Notes: generated by a model not told the origin, from the letters alone. Shown: positions 37,891 through 50,373, numbered from the stretch's first letter. The stretch is DNA of 64,000 nucleotides from Pyrus communis (GCF_963583255.1 NC_084804.1:30976112-31040111); one strand, 5' to 3'. A program made the numbers and translations.

Positions 37891-38170
37891 ATGTTTTTCA
37901 CGTTATCAATTTCTTTAGCTTTGGGCAGTGACCCTGCCCTTCGAAAACTCTTAGCACCAATCGTTCCTTATGTGCCCAATGTTAACCTTTCTCCTCTACC
38001 ACCCACACAACTTTTGTCTCCACCTATCACTTCACTTCCAAATTTCCCTCCGCTTCCCACTTTCCCTATCTTCCCTCCACCTTCATTTACCACTACCACC
38101 TCAACCACCCTTCAATTAAAATCATCAGTTGTGCTAGATGAGGATTCTGGAAAGTTAAACCTTAATTGTT
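37891..38170 (+). pseudogene. Proline-rich protein gene truncated by viral DNA
   Basis: From the ATG at 37891 a hydrophobic start (MFFTLSISLALG) leads to SDPALRKLLAP and proline-rich text (YVPNVNLSPLPP, LPNFPPLPTFPIFPPP), parallel to the intact gene at 34095. After about residue 70 the composition changes abruptly (TTTTSTTLQLKSS...) and the frame runs into endogenous caulimovirid sequence from about 38140-38180, ending at 38184. The start codon may not be the original one. The gene is probably dead. Confidence 0.65.
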
Positions 38171-38939
38171 GGTTTGGATTATGAAGGTCTATCTATTTTG
38201 GTTTCTATTTTATCTAGTTGTTTTCCTATGGTGTGTAGATTTTGGTTTGTGAAATTATTTTGTTCAATGACTGGCTTGACTCCTGCATCTTCTTTGGGAA
38301 GTTTGAAAAGGGTGGCTAGTACCTGTGTGTTTGCAGTTGTAATTAAAACTATTTCTTGTGGAGGGTGACTAGAAGAGAGTATGGTTTTGTCTTCTTTAAC
38401 CCAATTTTCTTTGGTGATGAATTCTAGTTTCTTTTCAGACTGGTAATATTTTTCAACGAAATCGAAGAAAAATACTTCAAATCGGTGTTTTTTTTCATGA
38501 AATTGGTCCATTTATTGTAAATGTCCAATTTTTGTTCTTTTGTATATTTTTCCCTAAAGGTGTTTCTTTTGGGAATGTTTTCCATTGCTTCGATGTCAGC
38601 GTTGAGTTTCTTCCATCGAATTTTGAATGGTTTGTTTAGGACTAGAAGTTGATGGTTGACTTGGTTTGCTTCGAAATTAGATTCTCTTGGAGAGGTTTGT
38701 TTTCCTTGATTATGGGTGTTAGGTTGGTATTGTGGATGAGTAACCTGAGAGGTTGTTTCTACTGATTTTAATGTCATGTTGATTAAATCATTAATCAATT
38801 CTTGCTGGGTGACTACTGAGCTAGTTTGTACTGATTTTAATTTTTTATTGACCTGAAAATTGATTAGATCTTGATCTCGACCCACCATATCGGCTAATGT
38901 GGATCCAGAAGAAGAGTTTCTATATGGCTCTAAAGATTT

Positions 38940-39850
38940 GTGTCACTAAGCTAACTCGTGTAGGTGGACACTAGATTTTCTAGCTAGAGGGTTGAAGTTG
39001 ATTTTAACTGTTCTGTCAAAGTATTGTTTTATGTTGTCAAGGTTGACTAAGCTATTTTGTATGCTTACTGGTTTGCTTTCATTGATCAAGCACCAATATG
39101 AAGGTAGACTGATATCTGACCATTTGATAGTTCTGGGTATTTTGATGTTGGCATTTCTTGATTGGTTTTTGTCAGGAGTGTGTGGTTTCTAGGACTTTTA
39201 ACTAAGGTTTGGAAATTCATGTTTGTTCCTATAACTTTGTAGTAAACTCTAAAGATTAAGGCTAATGGTTGGACTCCTTCAAGAACTTGGTACCCTGAAG
39301 TTTTGATGTTTAATATGAGTGCTTTCAGCATGTGGGGATTTGAAAGACTTATCGTGAGATCTGGGAAACAATAAAAATGAATTGGTCCGTTGTAAAGACT
39401 TGACTCAATCATCCCAAGAATGCTCTCACGGAGGTTAGTGAATCTTGCATCTTGGAGGCATAATAAAATCGAGGTATTGAGGCCTCTTCTTGTTAAGGCC
39501 TTGACTGCTATTTGGACTAGACCTATGTGAATGTAATTGTAACCATCTTTTCTATGAGTTTTAATTTGTTTTGGTGTGAATAATTGACAAGTTTCATGTT
39601 CCTCACTAAGAGCATAAACTTTTTCAAATTTTTTGACGTGATGTTCACTTCTAAAAGAGGCTACTGACCATTTCTTTTTGTAAATGTTTTTACTAGAAAC
39701 CTTGAGGATATTCCAATATCCAAAGTCGACACTGTCATGTATTTGAAATTCTAATTTTTGTTCTTCATTACTATGTCTGGAATTTTGCTTAAACTGGATC
39801 TGGAGCTAGTGTTGGCCATTGAATTAGATCTAAATAATCTACTCATAATG
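38940..39850 (-). pseudogene. Caulimovirid movement protein (30K superfamily), broken
   Basis: The frame from about 39849 downwards and the later 39412-39086 piece match the plus-strand copy at 44869-45736, where the same protein is easier to read. Family marks include the 'SFRSEHHVK' region and the 'YNYIHIG..QIAVKPLT' region typical of 30K movement proteins. Stops and frameshifts interrupt it. Confidence 0.65.
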
Positions 39851-40107
39851 TTCAAAATGCAGGTTTTCAATATACAGAAATCTTACTGGCTTTACCTTCC
39901 TCGCGTATTTGCTAAACTCTCTCTTTGCTCATACGATCTGCTTATACCGATCCTATGGACTCATTGTTTGGAACACCCCTTACTGTTTGGGTTGAGAGTA
40001 AACAATCCTACTTAGAAGTTTAACAAATAAGATAAAATGTAAATGAAAATTAAAAGACGAACAAAATGTAGTGATTATAAAGATGATAACTCAATTACCA
40101 CTCACTT

Positions 40108-40120
40108 GGCTCTGATACCA
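40108..40120 (-). promoter_or_regulatory. tRNA-Met primer-binding site of the endogenous caulimovirid
   Basis: Minus strand TGGTATCAGAGCC, the standard initiator-tRNA-Met primer site that defines base 1 of caulimovirid maps. It lies about 260 bp upstream of the movement-protein start on the same strand, as expected. Confidence 0.7.
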
Positions 40121-40394
40121 AATGGGGCGATACTAGTGATAATGATGAGGGTAATAATGAGGCAAATTTAGTGAATTGGAGATTTGATGTGGTGGATAGC
40201 CAGGATTAAATAAACTATGAAACCAACTATTATAAATGAATAAGAAAAACTGGATGAAGGAGTCATCTGTGTTTACCTTGAATTTGAGATATTCAATGAA
40301 TTGACTGTGAGTAAGAATTTTATGCCATTCAAAATTAGTAGTTATGAAAATAATGAATTCAAAATAATGATGCAATTATAATTTGAAAATAAGT

Positions 40395-40630
40395 TTTATT
40401 GCAAGACTTACACTGGGACTTACATTTAATTTACTGACGATTGAATTAGCAAATAAGAAATTGATTGATGAAAAGGATATTGGTGCACGCAGGCATCCTT
40501 GACATTTTAGAATTTAAATTGTTTACAATTTGGTATTCTTTGAATATAGTGTGAACCCAAAGAAATTTTGACTGAGAAAAGATGTAGATGAAAACTTGAT
40601 GTCTCATTCCTCTGATTCTTCTTCTTATAG
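40395..40630 (-). promoter_or_regulatory. Possible viral TATA box and polyadenylation signal
   Basis: On the minus strand CTATAAG (40630-40624) is followed about 230 bases later by AATAAA (40400-40395), and the primer site comes another 275 bases later. The order TATA, poly(A) signal, primer site, first ORF fits caulimovirid pregenomic RNA. The individual motifs are weak. Confidence 0.35.
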
Positions 40631-41176
40631 ACTTGGAAAAGAGACTTGGATGATTGACTGCTTTTACTATTGATGAATAGTGAACTTGTTGGAATAATTG
40701 CTGCTTTTACAGTGGACTGTGCAGATGATTGAATGATTGCATGCTTTGTCGGAATTATTGATATGAATATTGTCTGAACGCTTCACATGGTGACTTGGAA
40801 AGATGACTAAATTTTCACATGGCAATTGTCATAGTGTTCACATGTTGACTTGACATGATGACTGAATTTTCACATGGCCTTATGCAAAAGGGTCTTACGA
40901 ATCCTGGTAGTCGACCCATTTGGCTGACTGTGTTTTTTGACTTATTAATTTGGCTGGTTACTGTGAGGACGCATATGAAGATTTGGAGTCTGAAGCTTCT
41001 TCTTCTTTAGTGTGGAGCATCGTTGCTTTTGCAAGTAATTGTTGTGCTAAATCTTGGAGCTGAGTGGCTTTATTCTTCTTTGAGCCTGATGATTTGGGAG
41101 ACTTGACTGTTCCTTAAAGGGATAAGGATGAACTAATGTCCAATAATGATTGAGCTGAAATAGTTGGCATTACTGG

Positions 41177-42190
41177 CTATGCTGGGACGACTGGAGGATG
41201 AGTAATGGGAAATTCAGAGAGAACCATATTGATGACCCTCTGATGGTTGAATTTATTCCACCACTTGATTGATCTAACTCTGTTGACTTCACCGGTTTCA
41301 ACTTCATAATTCCACTTCAAGATCCAGAAGACTTTGTATTTGGCCATGAATATTGGGAGAAGTGTTATTCTGTAGTTGAATATGCTTCTATCAAGTTTTT
41401 GTTGAAAATTGGTGGAAAGTACCTGCATAAGTTATTCTGGTAGGAGACTGGCTATTGGGCCATGGTTGACCACCATTTTGGGAACCATGCAGGAAAGTTC
41501 AACCTAAAACTCTTGTCAAAATTAATGAACCATGAATGACTGGAATCTTCTGACTGATGGAGAAAGATGTTAGTCCAAGCATCGATGTAATAAAAATAAT
41601 TATAAGAGTTATAGGGTATTTAGACATATTGACTGTGAAGGGGTTTGCTTGGGATTTCCTAATCTGCTTTGGTTAAGAGCTGGCCAATGTAAAGAGAATG
41701 GTAAAAAATTTTGTTTTCATGGGTTTTACTATAAAGTGGCTTGATAGAGATGGACTTTGTTTCGTTGAGAATGGCTTGATAATATTTCAGTATTTTGTGT
41801 GATGATGTAGGGTGATAATGGAAATTAAGTGGAAATATGGTTTTGGCTAATTTTTCTAGTGCTTGTTCCTGATTGAGATTGAAAGGGATGTTAAAAAGAT
41901 ATTCACTGGGATTTTTCTTGACATACGGTGATGTTTTAGTATAACTGATTGGTTGAGATGATGATGATTGGTATGTACGGATTGAATAAGGATCATATTG
42001 ATTGACTAATGCCGTTTGGTAATTGAGACGTGGTTACAGGTAATTTGGCCTAAAGTTTCGTATTGTGGAACCTAAGGGAGTGGAACGGTTGGTAATGGCT
42101 AAGGTCGATGAAGAATCTAGGCTTGATTCTTATTTTACTAGTGGTAGTGGTAGAGTGGCTAAAAGTCTTCTCTGATCAGGTTTTCTTGTT
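41177..42190 (-). pseudogene. Caulimovirid second-ORF-like block, broken
   Basis: Read on the minus strand this matches, piece by piece, the frame on the plus strand at 53238-53672 (phrases SPYVKKNP, KTIFP, KPGL-type, TNIFLHQ). It follows RNase H and precedes the intergenic region, the place of ORF2 in florendoviruses. The function of ORF2 proteins is unknown. Several stops are present. Confidence 0.5.
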
Positions 42191-42430
42191 GTCATTCTTC
42201 CCCTACATAAATTATCTGGTTAGGAAATTAGGGATGCAATTTTGACTACATTTGATGTATTCGATTTCAAAATAAAAAAATACTTAATATAGCTTGCCGT
42301 CGTGCAAAAATCTATTTTGATGTAATATTTTGAACTTTTTTTTGTAAAACATGTTTTGCAAATTTGCAATCGACTTTGACTAAAAAATTTTGATTTAATA
42401 AATCATCTTAAAATTTACTAATACATAATA

Positions 42431-43626
42431 CTATAGATAATATTTCTTTCTTAATAGTACTATAATTACTTTGTGCTGGATTCCATATTGCTGAATGGAA
42501 ACGAACAATTTGTTTAGGAGATCCGAAAGAAATGGACTATTTGAGAAAACTCCCCCGTAACCAATTTTAGAGGCATCAGTTTCAACGATATTAAATGAAT
42601 TAGGAGTTGGAATGCCAAGATAGGGCAACATCTAAACATGTGACTTGACCTTTTTGACAAAGGAAGTATGAGTATTAGACCATGATGATGGATTTTCTTT
42701 TAGACGGTCAAACAAAGGTTTGCATTGTTGCCTAGGATGTGGATAAAATTCTGCAACATAATTTAAAGATCCTAAAAATCTCTGTAATTGTGTTTTGTCA
42801 GTAGTTTCATATGGGAATCTATTGGCTAAATGGTTGATTGGTAGATATTGTATCCTAAAAACCTAATTTTGGTCTGGAATAACTTAAGTTTGGTTGCTGA
42901 GACAACTAATCCATTTGACTTAATTATCCTAGCAAACATATTTAAGTATTTCCAATGCTTATCTATCGGTTTGGAATAAATGAGAACATGGTCAATATAA
43001 ACAATTGAGAAATGACTGTATTGATTAAATATTTCATTCATGATATTCTGAAATTTGCTGGGTTCGTTTTTAAGACTGAATGGCATTACATTCCATTCAT
43101 AATGACCCAAAGGAGTGATAAATGTGGTTTTGTATTTTTCATCTTCATGGATTTGAATCTGCCAAAATCTAGACTTCATGTCGAATTTTGAGAAGATTAT
43201 AGCTTGACTAAGTCTCTTAATTAAATCTCTTTTGTTAGGAATTGGATACCGTATCAATTCCAAGACTTCATTAAGAGGTTTGTAATTAATGACTAACCTA
43301 CGAGTTCTTCTTTCTAATTAAGCTTTTTTTCTGGACATAAAAAGTTGGACAAGACCAGAGTGATTTACTTTTCATGATTATTCCTTTATTGAGAAGTTCT
43401 TGAATTTCTGTTTTGCAGAATTTCATGAATTCTTGGTTCATTTGAATTGGCCTGGCTTTTGTTCGTATTTTCTTTTCATCAAATTCCTTATTGTAAGGAA
43501 GTTTAACAATGTGTTGCTTTCTGTGCCAGAAAGTATTGTGAATGTCAGAACAAATTTCATTAACAAGTTTCTTTTGAAAGTTGTCAATGTTCTGTAACAA
43601 AGATTTGTTTGTGAATTGTTCTTCAA
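42431..43626 (-). pseudogene. Caulimovirid reverse transcriptase and RNase H, broken
   Basis: Frames 43600-43298, 43263-42826 and 42631-42431 carry successive parts of RT and RNase H. Seen: RPIQMNQEF, YPIPNKRDLI, FSKFDMKS, the palm motif altered to YIDH where an active enzyme has two aspartates, LGYNI, and the RNase H start ETDASKIGYGG. A frameshift near 43290 and stops after 42826 separate them. The altered catalytic motif and breaks rule out activity. Confidence 0.8.
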
Positions 43627-44450
43627 TGCTTTTGTAATTAATTTCTTCTTTTAAGAAATTAATTTGTTGTGATTTTTTTGGTGACTAGATTGATGGTTTT
43701 TGAAATACTATCTTTTTGTAATTGTTTTAATTTTTTGAGATATGTTTTTGTGCAAAATTCAATTGTGATTTTTTGTCCTATCATTCTGGTAGTTATACGG
43801 TTATGTTGTACCTTAAAAGGATATAGGAGAGCTATGAAGGGGAGCCCTAGAATGACTAGGTCTAAAATGTTTTTTTTATTATTAAAACTAATAGGGTTTT
43901 AAAACAAACATTGTTTTGACAAACATGAGCTTTTGGAATTCATATTTAATTGCATTGGGGACTAGTTTGCTGCACTAAGGATTTTTGTTGATTTATGAAA
44001 ACACTTAGTGGGAATTAAACCTTCTTGAATACAATTCAAGTCCACACTTGAGTCAATTAAGACAATTGTTTCTACATGAAAGTCTTCGATTATTATTTTT
44101 ATTTTAGAATACCATTTCTGGATCCTAATTCTTTGTAGTAATCCTAAAACTAGGTTTTCTGTTGGATTTTCTATGGACTTAGATTCTGATTCTTGGTCGG
44201 AGGAAGAACTATTGTGTTCTTCATCATTATTGCTAAAGAATGCTTGTGTTTGAATACTACTAAGATGTGAGCGGATTTCTATGTTTTCTGATTTTAAGGA
44301 CTTAATTTCTTGCTTAATTTTGTTGACTTCCCTTTGTAGGTCTTTGATCGTAATTTCCTTCTTAGCCTTATTAGACCTTTCTAGGGTTGTGATAAGACAT
44401 ATTTTTAGGGCTACCTGGGGTTGACTAGTACTGGCTTTTTCAGGAGAGAC

Positions 44451-44785
44451 TTACTTCTTAAGTTTCTTTAAATAAAATGACTTTAATTCATGGTCATCTA
44501 CTTTGCTAATTAACTCGCTAAGAAGATCTTCTTGTTTATTGAGGATTGAAATCTTTTTACAACAAGCATATGTGCATCCTATCTTAATGTCGGGGAATGA
44601 AATACTACTTGAGGAATTACTGTAAAAGGTTGAATTAAAATCTGAATCATCTTCAGATTGACTATGGTCTGTGTCTCTTAATTCTAAGACTTGGATTAGC
44701 TGGGTCTTCTCTTCCTTAGAGATTTTCAACTGATTGATTGTTTTCTTGACTCTACACTTGTTTGCATAATGACCGAATTTGCTAG
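44451..44785 (-). pseudogene. Caulimovirid coat-protein C-terminal region, cut within the zinc knuckle
   Basis: Minus frame begins inside a CCHC zinc knuckle: only FGHYANKC remains of the usual C-x2-C-x4-H-x4-C. A Ser-rich acidic region and IGCTYACCKK follow. Upstream of 44785 the sequence switches to an inverted copy of the viral leader, so the first two cysteines are missing. Confidence 0.6.
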
Positions 44786-46088
44786 CGGAGAGAGAGTTTA
44801 GCAAATACGTGGGGAAGGTAAAGCTAGTAAGATTTATGTATATTGAAAACCTGCATTTTGAACATTATGAGTAGGTTATTTAGATCTAATTCAATGGCTA
44901 ACACTAGCTCCAGATCCAGTTTAAGTAGAATTCCATACATAGTAAATGAAGAACAAAAATTAGAATTTCAAACAGATGACAATATCGACTTTGGAGATTG
45001 GAATATCCCCAAGGTTTCTAGTAAAAACATTTACAAAAAGAAATGGTCAGTAGCCTCTTTTAGAAGTGAACATCACGTCAAAATAGTTGAAAAAACTTAT
45101 GATCTTAGTAAATAACATAAAACTTGTCAATTATTCACACCAAAACAAATTAAAACTCATATAAAAGATGGTTACAACTACATTCACATAGGTGTAGTCC
45201 AAATAGCAGTTAAGCCCTTAACAAGAAGAGGCCTCAATACCTTTATTTTATTATGCCTTCAAGATGCAAGATTCACTAACTTCAATGGTAGCATTCTTGG
45301 GATGATTGAGTCAAGTCTTTATAACAGACCAATTCATTTTGATTGTTTCCCAAATCTCACGATAAGTCTTTCAGATCTCCACATGCTGAAAGCACTCACA
45401 TTAAACATAAAAAATTCAGGGTACCAAGTTCTTGAAGGAGTCCAACTATTAGCCTTAATCTTTAGAGTTTACTACAAAGTTACAAGAACAAACATGAATT
45501 CCCAAGCCTTAGTTAAAAGTCCTAGAGACCACACAGTCCTGATACAAACCAATCAAGAAAATGCCAACCTCAAAATGCCCAAAACTATCAAATGGTTAGA
45601 TATCAGTCTACCTTCAGATTGGTGCTTGATCAATGAAAGCAAACTAGTAAGCGTACAAGATAGCTTAGTTAATCTCGACAACATAGAACAATATTTTGAC
45701 GGAACAATTAAAATCAACTTCAACCCTCCAGCATGAAAATCTAGCGTCCACCTACACAAGTTAGGCCAGTCACACAAATCTTTAGAGCCAGATATAAACT
45801 CTTTTTCTGGATCCACATCAGTCGATATGGTGGTTCGAGATCAAGTTCTAATCAATTCCTTGGTCAATAAAAATTTAAAATAAGTAGAAACTAGCTCAAT
45901 AGTCACCCAGAAAGAATTCATTAATGATTTAATCAACATGAAATTAAAATACAATCCAGAAATGAAATAAAAAATGTTGTCAAAAGAGATGAAGAAGGAA
46001 CACCTATTTTCGATGAACGTATCGAAAAATGAGTCCCAGATGCAGTTCACATTACTTTTCACTATCATAGAACTTTTCATTAGGACAC
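44786..46088 (+). mobile_element. Second endogenous caulimovirid piece, inverted, with movement protein
   Basis: Starting about 44786 the plus strand repeats the leader and movement-protein region of the minus copy ('tttagcaaatacg' at 44800 against its inverse near 39920). Movement-protein frames are 44869-45112 and 45302-45736, separated by a stop. The match continues to about 45960. The last ~120 bp before the gypsy LTR are of uncertain origin. The two copies stand head to head. Confidence 0.7.
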
Positions 46089-46889
46089 TGTAGACATTAA
46101 AATTTCGGTGAAATAAATGTTGACCAATGCATTAAAATTTCAACGTTCATGCGTCACATAAATTTTACACGCAACATGTGACTCAACAAAAATCGGAAAA
46201 GTCATAAAAAAAAAAAGGACACATGTCAATACCTGGTAGAAATGATTTATTTCATCTGATTATTATATTCAAAATTAAGCCTTGAAAAATTCTATAAATT
46301 GAAGGCCAAATCTTCCATGTAAGGGAACCAATTCACATGTACATTTTTGTACTCCCAAATTGGAAGAGAATTCCCCAAATCCTTGAAATTATGAAACTCT
46401 AAAGCTTTCAAGCATCCAACTCCCAAATTCCCAAGAATCTCGGAGGATCAAGAAAACTCTCTTTGTTCTTCATTAGATCCTTGAAGAAATCCACACAACT
46501 GTTCATCAAGATCAAGCCCCAAAGGCCCTTGAAGATCCGTTCATCCTCATTCATCAAGATCAAGCCCAACGACCCTTGAAGAAATCCACAAAACTATTCA
46601 TCAAGATCAAGCTCCGAAGGCCCTTGAAGATCCGTTCATCCTCGTTCATCCTAAGATCAAGTCCCAATGACCCTTTGGACTAACAACGTCAGCAAATCTA
46701 CATCATTGTTCATCCCTAGACCAAGACCCAACAACCCTTTGGATCAACAGCTCATCCACAAATCTACATCTTAAGAAGATAGAATCAGAGGATCAAATTG
46801 TAAAAGAGATTCTAACCGTAAAATTAATACAAAACATTATTTTGTACGCGCATTCTTGTTTCATTCATCGTAGGAAAATTCGTGTTTAC
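46089..46889 (+). mobile_element. 5' LTR of a Ty3/gypsy-type element
   Basis: It opens TGTAGACATTAAAATTTCGG and closes CGTGTTTACA (TG...CA), followed two bases later by a primer-site-like TTGGCATGCCTAGTGGGAC. Inside, 'aagatcaagcccca..gacccttgaag' is repeated four or five times (46500-46740). No matching 3' LTR was found in the window. Confidence 0.6.
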
Positions 46890-49200
46890 AATTTTGGCAT
46901 GCCTAGTGGGACAATCTTTACCTCTCATCTTTTTCTCCGTTAAGGAATTTGAACACACCTCAAAATCAATGGCATCAAGCAAGGGCAAGCCGTTCTAGCA
47001 ACCACCAAGGGAAGGATCCTTAGCACTTCTGCCATGAACGGACAATCCATTGGCTCCACAACCGTTCCTTAACATGCTGCTTCAAAGTCGGTGCCACTAA
47101 GGGAACATGGGGAGCATCAAAGGTTCGATCCCTCATCAACCTGATCTCGCTGGGGGCACCAAAGCATGCTGCTGAGGCACACAAAATAACATCCCAAAAC
47201 GGCCAACAGGGTTTTTCTTCAGCACCCTGGATGTCTGAAGGAAAATCATGTCTATTGGTTGCACAAGTCTTGACCATCGGCATTACCTCCATTAAAGAAC
47301 AACTGGCTTAAATAAGTGAAGCAATTGTAAGGCTCACAAGGACTGCGGAGGAGAAAGACTTGCAAATCACTGCACTCATCAACTGATTGGATGCGCAACA
47401 TGACGAAAAATTTGACTGCGATCTACTAAAGAAAGAAGCAGACGAAGAAGAGGAGCAAAACACTGGTATGAGGCACTTTACAGGATGCATTGTTGTCCTC
47501 AAAGCCATATGCCAAAATTATTTATAGCTTACGGATGCCGACAAGGTACTAAGTACCAAAGTTTATGCAGTTTGATGGAAAGGGAAACCCAAAGTAACCC
47601 GTCGCCCATTTCGTCGAGACTTGCAACAACGTGTGGGACTGAAGGAGACTATCTCACAAAATTAGTTTGTTTGCTCTCTGAATGGGAATGCGTTTCATTA
47701 GTACACTGACCTAGAGCCTAAGTCCGTCAACAGCTGTGAACAGTTGGAATGGGAATTCCTCAACCTCTTCTACAAAACCTGTCGCATTATAAGCATGCTG
47801 GAGCTCACAAATACAAAGCAGTGGAAGGATGAGCTAGTCGTTGACTACATCAACCGATGGTGCACTCTAAGTCTTGAATGCAAAGACAGACACTTAGAGA
47901 CCTCCTCGATCGAGATGTGTGTTCAAGGTATGCAGTGGGGATTACACTACATATTTCAAGACATCAGACTATGGACCTTCGAGAAGTTGACCACCCACAC
48001 CCATGACATGGAGTTAAGCATCGCCCATCATGGGAAGAAAGAATCAATCGCCGACTACAAGAACGACAAAGTTTTTGGGGCAAAGGTGGATAAGGTTGTG
48101 TGGAAACCCACCAAGGAAGCAATGACGGTTAATATAGCTCCCGTTAAAATCTCTAGACGAGGCAAGGCGATTCAAACCGAAGCTTTTCGTGATCAAGAGA
48201 TGCGTAGACGCACTTTGAAGGAGCTTGAGGAGAAGACTTATCCATTCCGTGACTCTGATGTGGTTTCCATGTTGAAAGACTTGCTTGACAAAAAAGTCAT
48301 CTATTTACCTGAGTGCAGACAGCCGACAGAAATGAAACGTACTGATTGTCCAAGTACTGTAAATTCCACCGCTTCATCAGTCATCCGACGGAAAAGTGCT
48401 CCGTGCTGAAATATCTCATCATGAAGCTGGCTTAGAAAGGAATCATCAAGCTAGATCTTGACGATGTGGTGAAGTCAAACTATACCACCGTTACTTCTAG
48501 CTCTTTCAACTCAAAATCTTCAACCGCTGGGGGCATGCTCCAAAACCATGTCAGCACTCCAAAGAAACTGCACAAGAATCATATGTCTCCTTCACAAGTT
48601 CACCAATCAGAAAAGGGGCAAATCAGCTCTGTTAACCTCCAAAGCTACATGAAAGTGTTAAGGATGATGAAATTGCCACACGAAGATCGTCCGTTGCCAT
48701 CATGATGCGCAATTTCTTCCTCGAAGACTTCTTCAATCACTCGGTCAAGACTCCTTGCTATGAAGATTGCAAGGAATGCCTCTCCAAGATCGTTTGACAA
48801 ATTAACAAAGCTCCTTGTTCGCACGAGCCTAAAAGGCGACAATCAAAACGCTCCTTGCTTGCACAAGCTGAAACTGCAAACGGCACCAAAACGCTCATTG
48901 CCTGCACGAGTTGAAATTGTAAACGACACCAAAATGCTCCTTGCCTGCATGATCTGAAACTGTAAATGGCACCAAATCAACACCAAATGCTCTTGGCCCG
49001 CAAGAGCATAAACTGTGTACAACACAAAAAAAAAAGTATTTGAACTACGTTATGACTTGATCTCTTATTTGGAAGGGTACTTAGGCAGCTCAAACATTCA
49101 ACTTTGAGTTCAGTCACATCAAAATTAAAAAAAAAAAGGTTTTATTAAGGGCTCGACTAATGAAAGTCAATTTCATTACAAAAAAAGAAAAAAAAATACA
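46890..49200 (+). mobile_element. Gypsy internal region, gag remnant only
   Basis: After the primer-site-like stretch, broken gag text appears from about 46970; the best frame is 47744-48409. Further right only short AT-rich blocks occur ('gggctcgactaatgaaagtc' near 49147, with A-runs). No protease, reverse transcriptase or integrase is recognised, so this is a large-retrotransposon-derivative type or a deleted copy. Confidence 0.55.
47744..48409 (+). pseudogene. Ty3/gypsy gag fragment
   Basis: 221 codons with the Retrotrans_gag pattern: 'EWEFLNLFYKT', 'QWKDELVVDYINRWCTLSLE', 'SIEMCVQGMQWGLHYIFQDI' and 'ELSIAH'. The C-terminal third (REKxYPFRDSDV...) resembles the linker before the zinc knuckle. 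Stops upstream prevent a full gag. Confidence 0.7.
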
Positions 49201-49264
49201 AGTTTTCTTTTTTACAGAAATTAAATTACAGCTTATTTAAAAAAAAATACAGGTTGTAAATATA

Positions 49265-50100
49265 CATATATATATATATATATGTATATGTATATAAATC
49301 TGCAATTGCTTAGGCCCAGCACGGTGCACACCATCAACGAGTCAACCAGCAATAAGCCCAACTCCCGTGGCCCATCCTCACTCAACTCCAAGCTAGTCCA
49401 AATCCTCTCCCAAAGCTTCCTCGTCTCCAGCTGTCTCTCTCATTCTTTTCAGCTAACATCTCCACCTTAAACTCGTCTCTGCCACCAAAGGCTTCAAGAT
49501 CAGACACCATGAATCGAAGCAGTTGCGATGGCGGTGCCAGTCTCCTTCGTCCTCACTCCACCCAAACCCCACCTGCTACACATGGTGCGTACACTCGGAG
49601 CAGGCTTACTGCCAACCCAGCCACATGTCTCTCCCTCGTCTCAGGTCTTCACCCGCGAGCTCACTAACCCCCTTCTCCAGCATCGGCTATCTTCGTTCGT
49701 GTGGCATGGCCCGTCCTTGTCCCGTAGTCTGCCTAGCGAGCTTTGGAGCTCACACCCAGCCACCTGCATCGTCCTTCAAGCCCACAGAGGAACCTAGGAG
49801 GTACATTTGACCCACTTGGACTTGCTGATAATCCTGAAGCTTTTGCTGAACTGAAAAAGAGAAGATTGGTGCTGTTGACGGCGACGAAGAAGCTTCGGAT
49901 GAGCTGTCAATCCATCTTTCCCCTTACAGTGGTGTCTTCCTCCTTCGATCCTAAACCTCTCATCTTTCTTCTGTTTTAACTTTCATCGCATTGGATTGAG
50001 TTTTTTTACTTATTTCCACTCTAGGTTTAAAAATGGAAGAGAAGCTAAACGGCGCACTATAGAGACCAATTTGAGTGATCCTTGTTGGTGACTTCTCTAA
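49265..50100 (+). other. GC-richer patch with a light-harvesting-protein fragment
   Basis: This stretch has a base composition unlike its AT-rich surroundings and several open frames of 60-95 codons, none intact. At 49797-49858 one frame reads FDPLGLADNPEAFAELK, the conserved stretch of LHCII chlorophyll a/b-binding proteins (usual form FDPLGLADDPEAFAELK). The flanks on both sides do not look like LHC. It is most simply a gene fragment carried by a transposon. Confidence 0.55.
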
Positions 50101-50373
50101 GCTTCTGGTAGGACAAATTGTATTTTTTATAAAACTTGTTAGTTATCGGGGTGTTCTAACTTCTTTCTCATATCTTTCTCATATCGTTTGCCGGACGAAT
50201 TCAATTTTCCCGTCGAAGTGGTTTCGTCGCCTAAAGACTCTAGAAAAAACTATAATGTTGACTAAGTTTTCCCGACCAACTTTTTTGTTCTGTTGGGTAA
50301 ATACTCTTTGCCTAACGAATTACTGTTCATCAGGCAAACTTTAGTCGGACAAAAGGTAAATTATGCTACAGTG

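Larger units (their letters stand above)
38180..44785 (-). mobile_element. Endogenous caulimovirid, near-complete circularly permuted copy
   Basis: On the minus strand from right to left the order is: end of a coat-protein zinc knuckle (44785), protease/reverse transcriptase (43626-42826), RNase H (42631-42431), a second-ORF-like block (42190-41177), intergenic region with promoter-like, polyadenylation-like and tRNA-Met primer sites (40630-40108), movement protein (39850-38940) and the next part of the polyprotein to the break at about 38180. This is a circular virus map opened within the coat-protein region, about 6.6 kb. Many stops and frameshifts make it non-coding. Presence of a second ORF suggests the florendovirus group; petuvirus-like is the alternative. 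Confidence 0.75.

Noticed and set aside
49523..49979. Overlapping plus-strand frames of 78-95 codons as a host gene
   Set aside because: Three phases are open at once, only a short LHC match exists in one, and there is no signal of a continuous gene.
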